Source: JAVVUJ01 sp964461765
GTDB lineage: Bacteria; Bacillota; Clostridia; Peptostreptococcales; Anaerovoracaceae
Reading direction: 5' to 3'
Assembly (NCBI GenBank): GCA_964461765.1
Contig: CAYWVS010000005.1
Coordinates: 1 to 64,000 of the forward strand
DNA length: 64,000 nt
Shown: positions 1 through 9,550 of the stretch, piece after piece
Position numbering within the stretch: the stretch's first letter is position 1
How the letters are laid out: each line of letters begins with the position of its first letter
The notes under the pieces: model-generated
The model's database searches: none
What the model was told of the DNA's origin: nothing
What the model saw: only the letters and a program-made list of their open reading frames with translations
Translations under genes and position numbers: made by a program

Positions 1-24
1 TATCCAAGATAGGGTATGAGTTAT

Positions 25-53
25 ATCCTGACGGCATGTTCGGGATTTTTTTT
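25..53 (+). terminator. Rho-independent terminator of an off-window gene
   Basis: A 7-bp stem (ATCCTGA at 25-31 with TCGGGAT at 40-46, one G-U pair) is followed by eight T. It ends a transcript coming from the left, whose gene lies outside the window. Confidence 0.7.
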
Positions 54-60
54 ATTTAGA

Positions 61-159
61 AAATATCATTGAAGACGATATTGACGGAATATCAAAGAAC
101 GTACCTTGCAAAGCGTCGCCCTTGGGGAGACGTTTGGAAGTAGGAATCTTTGATTCTGT
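61..159 (-). repeat. Dispersed palindromic repeat, copy 1 (full type)
   Basis: Read on the minus strand this stretch matches 51721-51800 along almost its whole length. Both share an end palindrome (GAATC-AAA-GATTC), a central hairpin (CGTCGCC at 114-120 with GGAGACG at 126-132, one mismatch), a constant core CTTTGCAAGGTACGTTC and a GATATT-N5-AATATC stem. The last part, ending in ATCGTCTTC, also recurs at 12968-13056 and 24981-25010. No ORF is present; it sits between a terminator and the next promoter. Confidence 0.75.
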
Positions 160-252
160 TATTTCCACGTTTTTTATGAAGAATTTCCATACTATTCAGG
201 TATCAAATGAAATTTCAAATCTGAAAAACCACGAATTTTAAATATAAAACAG

Positions 253-282
253 TTGAAATAGTGATGTTAAGTATGTTATAGT
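253..282 (+). promoter_or_regulatory. Probable sigma-A promoter of the exopolysaccharide operon
   Basis: TTGAAA (253-258) and TATAGT (277-282) are separated by 18 bp, about 55 bp before the first gene. No other good match is seen in the 336-bp leader, apart from the terminator and repeat listed separately. Confidence 0.5.
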
Positions 283-336
283 AAATTTAAAAATAAGCTT
301 TAAATTATATCTTTAAAATACGAAAGAAACAGTAAA

Positions 337-1059
337 ATGAGCTCCATAGAAAGACTTGAAAAATTTCACAATGAAATAGACTTAGATCAGGTGTCCATTT
401 TCCCAATCCAAAACTTTCATCTCACCAAGGCACAGCAGTTTAAAAAGAGAACGGCTGATCTTACGGTGTCCTTACTTGGTATTTTTCTAACACTCCCTAT
501 CATGGCCATAGTGGCAGCAGTCATTAAAATTGAAGACGGCGGTAAGGTATTTTATAAGCAAGTTCGTTTAGGATTAAACGGCAAAGAATTTCAGATATTA
601 AAATTTCGAAGCATGATACCGGATGCGGAGAAATATACAGGAGCTGTGTTTGCTGTTTCCGACGATCCCAGAATTACAAAAACCGGTAAGTTTATTCGAG
701 CTACCAGGATTGATGAGCTGCCACAATTCTTTAATGTGTTGGAAGGCTCCATGAGTGTGGTGGGACCTAGACCGGAGCGTCCTATTTTTGTAAAAGAATT
801 CTCACAGCAAATTCCTGACTATAAAGATAGACTAACGGTTAAGCCCGGAATTACAGGTTTGGCTCAGGTAATGGGAAACTATAGAACTACAGCAAAGAAC
901 AAATCAAAATTTGATCTAATGTATATCCGGAATTATTCATTTTTATTGGATATTAAAATTATGCTTAAAACCCTTAAAGTAATTTTTTCAAAAGAGAAAG
1001 TAGTAGTATCTATGGGAACTGAAACAAATAACGGAGAGGTAGTGAATCTTGAGGTATGA
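337..1059 (+). CDS. Undecaprenyl-phosphate sugar phosphotransferase (exopolysaccharide initiation)
   Basis: A bacterial sugar transferase of the WbaP/PglC type, 240 residues. It would move a sugar-1-phosphate from a UDP-sugar to undecaprenyl phosphate at the inner face of the membrane, which is the first step of surface polysaccharide assembly. It has one hydrophobic segment (about residues 40-62), then the family motifs KIEDGG, KFRSM, RIDELPQFFNVL and VGPRPERP. The four-helix N-terminal part of long WbaP proteins is absent, so this is the short form. Three glycosyltransferases follow on the same strand, the first overlapping its stop. The sugar is not predictable. Confidence 0.9.
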   Translation: MSSIERLEKFHNEIDLDQVSIFPIQNFHLTKAQQFKKRTADLTVSLLGIFLTLPIMAIVAAVIKIEDGGKVFYKQVRLGLNGKEFQILKFRSMIPDAEKYTGAVFAVSDDPRITKTGKFIRATRIDELPQFFNVLEGSMSVVGPRPERPIFVKEFSQQIPDYKDRLTVKPGITGLAQVMGNYRTTAKNKSKFDLMYIRNYSFLLDIKIMLKTLKVIFSKEKVVVSMGTETNNGEVVNLEV

Positions 1060-1804
1060 GCCTTTGGTTAGCATTATAATGCCTACGTACAACAATGAAA
1101 AATTTATTAGAGAATCCATAGAAAGCGTCATTTTTCAAAGCTATGAAAACTGGGAATTAATCATTGTGGATGATTGCTCCACTGATGAGACGGAAAACAT
1201 CCTTAAAGAGTACAGTTACCAACATGAAAATATCACCTATATAAAGTTAGGCATTAATTCAGGTACGGCAGTGGCTAGAAATCTTGGGATCGAGAGAGCT
1301 AAGGGCAAATATATCGCCTTTTTAGACAGCGATGATCTTTGGTGTAAAAATAAGCTTGCATTACAGATTGCATTTATGGAAACTAATGATTATTTGTTTT
1401 CCTACACCAAATATACGCAGATTCATGAAAACGGAAGTCCCAAGGGTAAGGTGATAAGCTCACTGCCAAAGGTGGATTATCAAAGAATGTTGCATAAGAA
1501 TTACATAGGAAATTCAACAGCTGCCTATAATTGTGAAGCATTAGGAAAAATTTATGCCCCGCAAATTAGGAAGAGAAATGATTATTCCCTATGGTTGCAG
1601 ATACTAAAAATCGGTATTTGTGCCTATAGGCTTGATGAAGTACTGATGAAATACAGAGTGAGGTCAGATTCCTTGTCCCGTAAAAAGGCTGGGTTAATTA
1701 AATATCAATGGGAGCTGTACCGTGAAGTTGAAAAACTCTCTGTAAGTAAAAGTACTTTTTATTTTTGTAGCAGCATTGTGAGGAAACTGCTAGTTAAATC
1801 TTAA
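1049..1804 (+). CDS. Family 2 glycosyltransferase
   Basis: A GT-A fold glycosyltransferase of 251 residues that probably adds the second sugar of a repeat unit. Visible motifs are VSIIMPTYNN at the N-terminus, DDCSTDE (nucleotide-binding Asp) and FLDSDDLW (the metal-binding DxD region). The best start is TTG at 1049, eleven bases inside the previous gene, preceded by GGAGAGG at 1033-1039. This overlap points to translational coupling. There is no membrane segment. Donor and acceptor are unknown. Confidence 0.85.
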   Translation: MRYEPLVSIIMPTYNNEKFIRESIESVIFQSYENWELIIVDDCSTDETENILKEYSYQHENITYIKLGINSGTAVARNLGIERAKGKYIAFLDSDDLWCKNKLALQIAFMETNDYLFSYTKYTQIHENGSPKGKVISSLPKVDYQRMLHKNYIGNSTAAYNCEALGKIYAPQIRKRNDYSLWLQILKIGICAYRLDEVLMKYRVRSDSLSRKKAGLIKYQWELYREVEKLSVSKSTFYFCSSIVRKLLVKS

Positions 1805-1820
1805 AGGAAGCGAACAATAC

Positions 1821-2963
1821 ATGAAAATATTTTTTTTAAGTGCAGCAAATGACATTCATACTATAAAATGGGTAAATATACTTGCACAGAAAGAGCATGA
1901 GATATTTCTTATTTATATTCCTAATCATACTCCTGTTAAAGATACGATAAATTCAAAAGTCCATCTAATGCCTTTAAAATTTTCAGGTAAAAAAGGATAT
2001 TTTCTTAATGCTTTAGAACTAAATAAAAAGTTTAAAGAATTAAACCCCCATGTGGTAAATGCCCATTTTGCTAGTGGTTATGGAACATTAGCAAGAATGG
2101 CAAAATTGGATCCCTTAGTTTTATCCGTATGGGGAAGCGATGTTTATGATTTCCCATATAAAAATAAAGTTAACATGAAATTGATTAAAAATAATTTAAA
2201 TTATGCTAAAATTATTTCGTCTACAAGTTATAACATGGCACTTCAGGTAAAAAAATTGTTGAATAAAAATAAAGATATTGCTATTACCCCATTTGGTGTT
2301 GATTTAAATTTATTTGATAAAGAAAGATTTAATAATCAACAAACTAAGGATAAAATCATAATTGGAAATGTAAAAAAATTAGCTTATAAATATGGAATTG
2401 ATGTTATTATAAAAGCTTTTAGATTATTAATGGAAGAGCTAGAGCTTGAGAATAACAATATTATAGTTAATAAATTAGAATTACATATTTATGGAAATGG
2501 TCCACAGTGGTCTGATTTAAAAAAATTGACTCAAAAGTTAAATATACAAGATAAAGTAGTGTTTTTTGGACAAGTTTCTAATAATGAAGTGCCAAAAGCT
2601 TTACACTCAATGGATGTTTTTTGCTTGGGCAGTAGAGTGGATAGCGAGAGCTTTGGGGTTGCAGCGGTAGAAGCTATGGCTATGGAACTCCCTGTGGTAG
2701 CAACAGATGTATCAGGATTTAAAGAAGTAATTATGAATGGAGAAACAGGAATCATTGTAAAACGTAACAATCCGGAAGAAATGTGTAAAGCGTTAAAAAA
2801 ATTGATTCTTAACGCTCAATTAAGGGAATTGTATGGTAAAGCAGGTAGAGAGCACGTGAAAAAAAACTATAATATTGAAGATAATGTAAAATCTATGGAA
2901 GATATATACTATAAAACTATAGAGCAAAAAGCTTCAGTAGATAATGAAGGTATTTTGAAGTGA
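1821..2963 (+). CDS. Family 4 glycosyltransferase
   Basis: A GT-B fold enzyme of 380 residues. The N-terminal half is acceptor-binding. The C-terminal half has the GT4 signature (GSRVDSESFGVAAVEAMA, an E-x7-E arrangement around residues 275-285) that binds the nucleotide-sugar. It lies 16 bp after the previous gene with an AAGGAAGCG ribosome site, so it belongs to the same operon. The gene is visibly more AT-rich than the first gene of the operon, with many AAA and TTA codons, as often seen in exchanged polysaccharide genes. Confidence 0.85.
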   Translation: MKIFFLSAANDIHTIKWVNILAQKEHEIFLIYIPNHTPVKDTINSKVHLMPLKFSGKKGYFLNALELNKKFKELNPHVVNAHFASGYGTLARMAKLDPLVLSVWGSDVYDFPYKNKVNMKLIKNNLNYAKIISSTSYNMALQVKKLLNKNKDIAITPFGVDLNLFDKERFNNQQTKDKIIIGNVKKLAYKYGIDVIIKAFRLLMEELELENNNIIVNKLELHIYGNGPQWSDLKKLTQKLNIQDKVVFFGQVSNNEVPKALHSMDVFCLGSRVDSESFGVAAVEAMAMELPVVATDVSGFKEVIMNGETGIIVKRNNPEEMCKALKKLILNAQLRELYGKAGREHVKKNYNIEDNVKSMEDIYYKTIEQKASVDNEGILK

Positions 2964-3006
2964 TATAGATAAAAAATTAAGGAGAAAAAGATAAGAGAAA
3001 ATTGCA

Positions 3007-4098
3007 ATGATTAGAGTATTACACGTAGTTCCACCATTTAAAAGAGGTGGAATCGAATCCTTTATTATGAATTTATATAGAAAAATTGACAGAAATCAAG
3101 TACAGTTTGATTTTTTAGCATCTGAGATATCAGCTGACTATGAGAATGAAATTATAACTTTAGGAGGAAGAGTTTTTAAAGCACCTTTAAAAACTAAAAA
3201 ACCCATATTATTTTTTAAAAGTCTAAAAAATGTTGTAAAACAAAATCATTATGAAATTATACATATACATTCCTTTAGTGCAGTTATGGCTATTGATTTT
3301 TTAATTGCAAAGTTAGGAGGGGCAACCATAAGAATTGCACATAGCCATAGCTCAAAAGACAAAGTAAATATAAGCTTGAAGCGAAATATGAAACAATACA
3401 TATTTAGATTTCCTCTTAACCTATTGGCTACACATAGATTTGCTTGCTCATTCAAAGCTGCAATATGGATGTTTGGAAAAAAACAACACAATGTAAAAAT
3501 TATAAAAAATGCTATAAATTGTGAAGATTATAAATTTAACAAAAGATTAAGAAACAATATTAGAGAAGAGTTAAATATCAATGAGAATCTAGTAATAGGG
3601 AATATTGGTCGTTTTGTACATCAAAAAAATCAAGAATTCTTATTATTAATTTTTTTTGAATTAAAAAAGATATATCCCAAAAGCAAAATGCTTTTAATAG
3701 GAGAAGGAGCTTTAAAAGATTCCATAAGTAAGAAGGTGGCAGAGCAAAATTTAAGTCAAGATGTGATTTTTTTAGGTGTGAGAGACGATGTAAACGAGCT
3801 TTTACAAGCAATGGATGCATTTGTATTGCCATCATTTTACGAAGGCCTACCCGTTTCGGCTATTGAGGCGCAAGCCTCCGGGCTTCCGGTTTTTCTGTCT
3901 AACACCATATCGGAAGAAACAAATTTGGGAAGTTGTACCTATTTGGATTTAAAGTTAGAGCCATCCTATTGGGCAAAGAAGATTATAGACACTTGTAAGC
4001 AACATATAAGATCTGACACCATGAAGCAGATAAAGTACCTTGGATATGACATGGAAAATGTGGCAAGTGAAATACAGAAATTTTATCTCAAAACATAG
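3007..4098 (+). CDS. Family 4 glycosyltransferase
   Basis: A second GT-B fold enzyme, 363 residues, beginning with HVVPPFKRGGIESF, the usual N-terminal loop of GT4 enzymes. Its donor-site motif is FYEGLPVSAIEAQASGLP (E-x7-E). It is the last gene of the exopolysaccharide operon, which has no flippase or polymerase in view, so assembly and export genes must lie elsewhere. Codon use is strongly AT-rich up to about 3840 and less so after that, which could be a recombination joint or only the effect of the conserved motif. Confidence 0.85.
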   Translation: MIRVLHVVPPFKRGGIESFIMNLYRKIDRNQVQFDFLASEISADYENEIITLGGRVFKAPLKTKKPILFFKSLKNVVKQNHYEIIHIHSFSAVMAIDFLIAKLGGATIRIAHSHSSKDKVNISLKRNMKQYIFRFPLNLLATHRFACSFKAAIWMFGKKQHNVKIIKNAINCEDYKFNKRLRNNIREELNINENLVIGNIGRFVHQKNQEFLLLIFFELKKIYPKSKMLLIGEGALKDSISKKVAEQNLSQDVIFLGVRDDVNELLQAMDAFVLPSFYEGLPVSAIEAQASGLPVFLSNTISEETNLGSCTYLDLKLEPSYWAKKIIDTCKQHIRSDTMKQIKYLGYDMENVASEIQKFYLKT

Positions 4099-4240
4099 AT
4101 TAGACTTATAAAAATCAATGGATTAATTTAATTTAAATAGAAAGAAAAAAATGACTAAAATAAATGTTAAATTTTTTTAATTACATACATCAAGCCTATA
4201 AATTTTGAATAAAAACATGTCTAAATGTTGATTTTTCAAC

Positions 4241-4269
4241 TTGTAATAGAAGAAAAAATATGATATTAT
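4241..4269 (+). promoter_or_regulatory. Probable sigma-A promoter of the first SLH gene
   Basis: TTGTAA (4241-4246) and TATTAT (4264-4269) are separated by 17 bp. This would leave a leader of about 80 bases before the start at 4359, typical of abundant surface proteins. The rest of the 4099-4358 spacer is AT-rich without clear structure. Confidence 0.5.
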
Positions 4270-4358
4270 GCAAGGAGCTTAGGGATTAAATTAATAACTC
4301 CACCCTAAAGTTGTTTAGAGTAATCCTATGAAAAAACGTGTAGAAAGGAAAAGAGGAA

Positions 4359-6881
4359 ATGATGAGACAGAATAAAGGAATAGCAATGTTCTTAGTACTT
4401 TGCATAATGCTTACGCTGTTTACCGCCACAGCAGTTCCGGTAAGTGCTACGGTGAGTGTGAGTGATAAGGGGAGCATTACTCAAAATGCAGCCACAAATG
4501 CTGCAATAAAAATTTATTTCGGCAAAAAAGCAGATGGTAACACACCGGCTCTATACAGAGTGGTGGCAAAGGATTCCCACACTATGACCCTGTTTTATGA
4601 TGGGGATAATATTACAAATAGTGCTATGCAATATGATGGCAGTGGTGAACATAAATATTGGAAGGACTCTTATATTTGTCAATGGCTGAATGGTTCTAAC
4701 TTTTTGGAAGACTCAAGTGTGTTTACAAATGCAGAAAGAGAAGCAATAACCGTTTATGGCGATGAAGAAATAGCAGAAATAATTAACGGTGTTTCTATTT
4801 ATGTAAACCAAAAGGCTGTTCTACCCTCTATGGAAGAAGTAAAGGATGGTGGTACTTGGAATATGAATGCTACTGTTCGTAGTGACGTTGAGGGTTGGTG
4901 GCTTCGTACTCCGGATAGTAGTACCAGATCCGCTGTTGTAGTGCGTACTCATGGTGCTATAGACGTCCAAATAACTTTCAAACCCTATAATATCCGTCCA
5001 ACTTTTAAAATTGATTTAGAATCTGTCCTCCTTACATCTAACGCCTCTGGAGCAGGCGTAAAATCCAATACTGAAAGTCCTACTCTATCTGGGGTATCCA
5101 CACCGGCAGGTCTTCAAAAATTAACATTGATTGATAGCAGTCTTTCATTAGGGGGCGTCACCCAAACCGCAATAACCGGTAACGCCTTGACATTAGCTTA
5201 CGCAGGTGCTACTCCGGGAAAAAAACTGTCTGCTATTGTAGAAAACAGTTCCGGTGCAGTAACTCATTACGGAATGCTTGTAACAAGTACAGCTGTAACC
5301 GGTACAGCTGTAGTGAACTTGCCTTCAGGATTTGACAGCAGCACCATGAAGCTTAAGGTATTTGTGGAACAGATCAATGGTGATGGCATTACAGACTATG
5401 CAAGTGAACCGGTTGATGTAATCGTAGATAATACACCGCCTATCGTTTCCTCCGTTTCCCCTACCGGTAGCAATACACCGGTCTCCGGTAATGTGGTAAT
5501 TACCTTTAACGAGGCCATGAACACAAGTTTCGGAGGGGTGGCATTAACAAAGGGTACAGAAACAAAACCATTGACAGGGGGCAGTTGGTCTGGCAATAAT
5601 AAAATTTACACTATAGCTTATTCAAGTCTTGCAAGAAGCTCAAACTACACAGTAAATATTTCCGGTTTTCAGGATATTTTTGATTTCACAATGCTTCCAG
5701 ATAACACACATACCTTTACCACCGTGTCCTCTGATGACGGTGGCGGTGGTGGAGGCGGCGGTGGTGGTGCAGTTACCACAGGCCCCGATGCAGACAAAGC
5801 CAAAGATGATATTTCTAAAGCTAAAGAGGGCGATACGGTGAATGTCCCTATGAACGACGGCACAAAGCTTCCAGCAAGCATTTTGGATGCGGTTAAGGGA
5901 AAGGATATCAATGTTGTACTGGATTTTGGAAATTACTCATGGACATTTAACGGTAAGAGCGTTGGAAGTTTCTCCGGAAATTCCATAGATTTAGGCACAA
6001 AAACAATTAACATTTCTCATCTTTTTGATTTATCACAGCTTCCCGGTATGGTAGGAGCCAATGGTGTATTGCAACTGGAAATAGCTTATTCCGGTGCACT
6101 GCCCTTTGACGCTATATTAGATTATCCGGTAGGAACGAAATACAATGGAAAGTCACTGCACCTTTACTACTACAATGACAAGACCGGTGTATTGGAATTT
6201 AAACATTCCGCTGAAGTAGAAAAGGGTAGAGTTAAGCTAAACTTTAACCATGCATCCCAATACGTCCTTACCTTGGAGAGAGTGGACATAGAAGCTCCAA
6301 GTTTAATCAACCCCTTTACCGATGTGAAGACTACCCATTGGTTCTATGATGCCGTGATGGGAGTTTATGAAAAAGGCCTGTTCGGTGGAACCGGTGAAAC
6401 TACATTCAGCCCACAAACACCTATGACCCGAGCAATGTTCGCTACAGTATTGGCAAGACTGGAGGATGTAGAATTGTCAGGATATGAGGAATCTCCATTC
6501 TCTGATGTAGACATTACCTCATGGTATGGCAGATCTGTAACATGGGCGGCGGATAAGGGCATTATAAAAGGATATGGAGTGGGAGCAGGTGGAAAGCAAG
6601 CCTTTAAACCAAACGATTCCATAACCAGAGAAGAGATGACCACAATGCTGTACCGATATATTCAATATAAGGGTGATGGATTTAAAGGCACGTGGACCTT
6701 TATGTTGGATTATGATGACCGAGATCAGATTTGTGAGTGGGCATATGAGGGAGTATGCTATCTAACCATGAAGGGGATCATTCAAGGAAATGAAAGCAAT
6801 TTGTTTAACCCCGAAGGTACAGCTACCAGAGCTGAAGTAGCTACCTTATTTATGAATTATCTCAATGCCACAGAGAAATAG
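4359..6881 (+). CDS. Secreted S-layer-homology protein with DUF6273-like domain
   Basis: An exported wall-bound protein of 840 residues. In order: a signal peptide (about 1-31, ending VPVSA), a DUF6273-like domain (about 60-220, with the WWLRTP motif), Ig-like repeats (a Big_5-type one near 365-455), a run of ten glycines (about 461-470) as a flexible linker, a domain of unknown type, and three SLH repeats (about 650-840; HWFYDAV, SWYGRSV, CEWAYEG). SLH repeats of this kind hold proteins to pyruvylated secondary wall polymer. The position right after polysaccharide genes supports a surface role. The ligand of the N-terminal part is unknown. An ATG follows GGAAAAGAGG. Confidence 0.85.
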   Translation: MMRQNKGIAMFLVLCIMLTLFTATAVPVSATVSVSDKGSITQNAATNAAIKIYFGKKADGNTPALYRVVAKDSHTMTLFYDGDNITNSAMQYDGSGEHKYWKDSYICQWLNGSNFLEDSSVFTNAEREAITVYGDEEIAEIINGVSIYVNQKAVLPSMEEVKDGGTWNMNATVRSDVEGWWLRTPDSSTRSAVVVRTHGAIDVQITFKPYNIRPTFKIDLESVLLTSNASGAGVKSNTESPTLSGVSTPAGLQKLTLIDSSLSLGGVTQTAITGNALTLAYAGATPGKKLSAIVENSSGAVTHYGMLVTSTAVTGTAVVNLPSGFDSSTMKLKVFVEQINGDGITDYASEPVDVIVDNTPPIVSSVSPTGSNTPVSGNVVITFNEAMNTSFGGVALTKGTETKPLTGGSWSGNNKIYTIAYSSLARSSNYTVNISGFQDIFDFTMLPDNTHTFTTVSSDDGGGGGGGGGGAVTTGPDADKAKDDISKAKEGDTVNVPMNDGTKLPASILDAVKGKDINVVLDFGNYSWTFNGKSVGSFSGNSIDLGTKTINISHLFDLSQLPGMVGANGVLQLEIAYSGALPFDAILDYPVGTKYNGKSLHLYYYNDKTGVLEFKHSAEVEKGRVKLNFNHASQYVLTLERVDIEAPSLINPFTDVKTTHWFYDAVMGVYEKGLFGGTGETTFSPQTPMTRAMFATVLARLEDVELSGYEESPFSDVDITSWYGRSVTWAADKGIIKGYGVGAGGKQAFKPNDSITREEMTTMLYRYIQYKGDGFKGTWTFMLDYDDRDQICEWAYEGVCYLTMKGIIQGNESNLFNPEGTATRAEVATLFMNYLNATEK

Positions 6882-6922
6882 CACTACCATATTGCTGATG
6901 GCATAACAGAAGAAATAGTATA

Positions 6923-6960
6923 AAAAGCACCCAATTCATTATTGTTGAGGGTGCTTTTAT
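6923..6960 (+). terminator. Rho-independent terminator after the SLH gene
   Basis: Perfect 10-bp stem AAAAGCACCC (6923-6932) with GGGTGCTTTT (6949-6958) and a 16-base loop, about 40 bp after the stop codon. Confidence 0.85.
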
Positions 6961-7149
6961 AATATAAATTTATAAAGTTTAGTATTTGCTTTGTAAAAAT
7001 TCATATGATAAAATTATTAAGATAAATAAAAATGGTAAATTGTATGCTTAAATTAATTTTAAATTTATATTAAAATCCTTATTTTTAAAATTTTTCAAAT
7101 TTTAAAATTTGTTAAGTTTGAGGAATAACCAGGATTTAAGAGGTGAATT

Positions 7150-8430
7150 GTGAATAAAAGTAAACTGAAAACATCAAAATTAATTTTCTTTTTAATAATC
7201 CTTTTGGTAGCCCTTCTCAGTGGTGTGATTACTTACGCGGGTATGACTACCTCTGATACAAAAGTACCTGTTGTGGCTGTAAGGGCAAATGGGCAGGAGA
7301 TACCGGCAGATGGTTATCTTTGGCGAGTTCATCGCCTTGGGGGAATCTTTTATCAAGATGTAAAGAAAGAGGGAAATGGGAAACCCTATGACTTAGGAGA
7401 CATTCAACGCTCCCATGTGGACATTGTTACCCCTGAACAGTTTGACACCAATATTTCCGTGACAAACCGAGATGATACCGTTGTATTTGAGGGAAGTCCA
7501 AAAGCTTATGAACATTTTAGATTACCCCAAAATGGTACATATACATTTCAAATAAAGGCAAGGGTTCCTAAAAAAGAAAAGGAAAATTACGGTGAATTTT
7601 ATTTTTCCTTTGTTACCAATTTAACATTGGAGCCTCAAATGGTTACATCCGACACAAACATTGTTCAAGGAGATGTATTGGCTATTCAAATTACAGATGT
7701 ACCGGAGGGTGTGGTTCCGGTGGTAACCTCTGAGTTGGGGCTTTCTGTGTTTATTGAAAAGGATGGAATCTTTAAGGCATTGGTGCCTGTGGGATACCTA
7801 AAAGGAGTGGGGACATATCCGGTGACGGTAACCCTTGGGGATACCATCAAAACAATTGACGTAAAAGTAACGGAAGGCAATTTCCAAAAGCAATATTTAA
7901 CCATTAACACCTCTAACCCTGTAATCTCTGAAGCCAGTAGTCCCAAAGCATATGAGCAGTACCGCCAAACCATCTATCCTTTCTTTGAAACGGCAGATCC
8001 GGAGACTTATTGGAGCGGTAAGTTCACTCAGCCTGTACAGGGGCGTATTTCCACGGAATTCGGACTACTCCGATATACAAACGGAAGTCAGACTCCTTCC
8101 GGCCATAGCGGTATCGATATTGCTGCGGCAAAGGGCACTCCTATCATTGCACCCGCTGCCGGCAGAGTGGTTTATGCAGATTATCTTTTAAATACGGGAA
8201 ATACATTGGTAATCGAGCATGGGGGAGGCTTAAAAAGCTACTTCTACCATATAAATAGCCTTTCCGTAAAGGCGGGAGATATGGTGCAACAAGGGCAAAA
8301 TGTAGGAGAAGTGGGTAGTACAGGGTATTCCACGGGTGCCCATTTACACTATGAGGTTCGTATGGGGAATCAAGCTTTAAATCCATGGAATTTATTTAAC
8401 GGAACCGGAGGATTTTTTGCTTTAAATTAA
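7150..8430 (+). CDS. M23-family (LytM-type) peptidase, membrane anchored
   Basis: A zinc endopeptidase expected to cut peptidoglycan cross-links outside the cell, 426 residues. It has an N-terminal membrane segment (about 11-30), a beta-rich middle region of unknown type, and a C-terminal M23 domain (about 295-420). All metal and catalytic positions are visible: H319 and D323 in GHSGID, a middle His in YFYHIN, and H398-L-H400 in AHLHYE. The start is GTG at 7150, preceded by AAGAGGTG. Its stop overlaps the stop of the convergent gene by nine bases. It lies between two SLH genes, which fits wall turnover or surface-protein assembly. Confidence 0.9.
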   Translation: MNKSKLKTSKLIFFLIILLVALLSGVITYAGMTTSDTKVPVVAVRANGQEIPADGYLWRVHRLGGIFYQDVKKEGNGKPYDLGDIQRSHVDIVTPEQFDTNISVTNRDDTVVFEGSPKAYEHFRLPQNGTYTFQIKARVPKKEKENYGEFYFSFVTNLTLEPQMVTSDTNIVQGDVLAIQITDVPEGVVPVVTSELGLSVFIEKDGIFKALVPVGYLKGVGTYPVTVTLGDTIKTIDVKVTEGNFQKQYLTINTSNPVISEASSPKAYEQYRQTIYPFFETADPETYWSGKFTQPVQGRISTEFGLLRYTNGSQTPSGHSGIDIAAAKGTPIIAPAAGRVVYADYLLNTGNTLVIEHGGGLKSYFYHINSLSVKAGDMVQQGQNVGEVGSTGYSTGAHLHYEVRMGNQALNPWNLFNGTGGFFALN

Positions 8431-9231
8431 GCAGTTACCTTTAGAAATAAGCTTTTCCTTCTCAGATTTTGACAGCTTTTTTAGCTGAGCTTCTCTTTTC
8501 ATGGCTTCTCCGGCGCTTTGGAATGTTTCGTAATAGACCAAGGTAACCGGTCGCCTTGCTTTCGTATACTTTGCTCCGTTACCTGAATTGTGAGCCTCTA
8601 ACCTTCCAGCTAGATCCGTAGTCCATCCACCGTAAATACTGCCATCAGCACATCTCAGCAAATAGGCATGGCTTGTTTGCTTTTCCCTTTTTATTTTCTT
8701 AAATTCTTGTTTGCTCATTGAATAGCAATCTGCATCCCGAATGGTACCATCATAGATTTTATTGGCTGCTCTTAAGGTACCTTCATAAACAAAACCACAT
8801 TTTTCAATGACACGACCGGAACGTGCATTGTGTGGGTTTCTACAAATGGAGATCCGATCCAATTTTATGGCATTAAACCCATATTCTATAACGACTTTGA
8901 CAACCTCAGTCATGATACCCATGCCCCAATACTCTTCTGAAAGGGCATATCCCAGTTCCATACAGGAGATATCCGGTCTTTTGTTATCCTCCTCGAAGCC
9001 GATAGATCCGATAACCTTTCCCGTTTCTTTCCAAACTATAGCGAAGCAATGATATTTCTTTAAAAATAAATTTTCGATAATCCATAGGGATTCTTCTATA
9101 TTTTCATGGGGCTTCCACCCCCCATGGGGTCCCACATTGGGGTTTTTAGCATATTCATATAAGTCCTCTGCATCATGGATGGTGAAACCACGCAAAATGG
9201 TTCGCTCTGTTTCCAATTTCTTTACTTTCAT
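8422..9231 (-). CDS. GNAT acetyltransferase fused to a GIY-YIG nuclease-like domain
   Basis: A two-domain protein of 269 residues. Residues 1-180 are a RimJ/RimL-type N-acetyltransferase (LETERTILRGFT, GYALSEEYWGMGIMTE, NPHNARSGRVIEKCGF). Residues about 187-262 match the small UPF0213/YhbQ-type GIY-YIG family (YLLRCADGS, YGGWTTDL, R210, a Glu near 242 and the KRE-LKKLS tail). Both domains look intact and no frameshift is needed to join them. The two families normally exist as separate proteins; no substrate can be named. It is a single gene on the minus strand. An accidental fusion of neighbouring genes is the alternative to a functional pairing. Confidence 0.85.
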   Translation of the reverse strand: MKVKKLETERTILRGFTIHDAEDLYEYAKNPNVGPHGGWKPHENIEESLWIIENLFLKKYHCFAIVWKETGKVIGSIGFEEDNKRPDISCMELGYALSEEYWGMGIMTEVVKVVIEYGFNAIKLDRISICRNPHNARSGRVIEKCGFVYEGTLRAANKIYDGTIRDADCYSMSKQEFKKIKREKQTSHAYLLRCADGSIYGGWTTDLAGRLEAHNSGNGAKYTKARRPVTLVYYETFQSAGEAMKREAQLKKLSKSEKEKLISKGNCLI

Positions 9232-9310
9232 GTGATTGCCGTCCTTTCTGATTTTCTATATCTTTTAACAATAACCATTTTCTAATAAATTGTCAAATAA
9301 TTATTTATAA

Positions 9311-9550
9311 ACTTTAATCCTTAAGAGAATGACAATTTAACATATTGAAGAAAATGACTATTTAAATCCCTTAAGAAAATGATAATTAAACTCTGAAGAA
9401 AAACATTATTTATATCCATGAAAAAATGATAATGGAAGTCTTAAGAAAAACATTATTTATATCCATGAAAAAATGATAATGGAAATCTTAAGAAAAACAT
9501 TTATTTAAAACCTTAAGAAATGATTATTTAAAGTCCTCAAGAAATCATTC
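9311..9550. repeat. Degenerate AT-rich tandem repeats in a 538-bp spacer
   Basis: The gap 9232-9769 holds no gene. Its middle is built of variants of a unit like TTAAGAAAATGATAATTTAAA. Two neighbouring 41-base copies (9397-9437 and 9444-9484) are identical, with a 47-bp period. The outer copies are shorter and diverged. The rest of the gap is the AT-rich leader of the next SLH gene, in which I see no clear promoter. Confidence 0.7.

Noticed and set aside
3840..3900. Sharp base-composition jump as a recombination joint in the last glycosyltransferase
   Set aside because: It coincides with the conserved E-x7-E motif, and the previous gene shows the same effect at its motif.
5669..5911. Proline-rich reading frame opposite the glycine run of the SLH gene
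   Set aside because: It is only the reverse strand of the glycine codons, with no ribosome site or promoter.
9311..9550. CRISPR-like array
   Set aside because: Units are degenerate and contiguous, with no constant repeat separated by unique spacers and no cas genes nearby.
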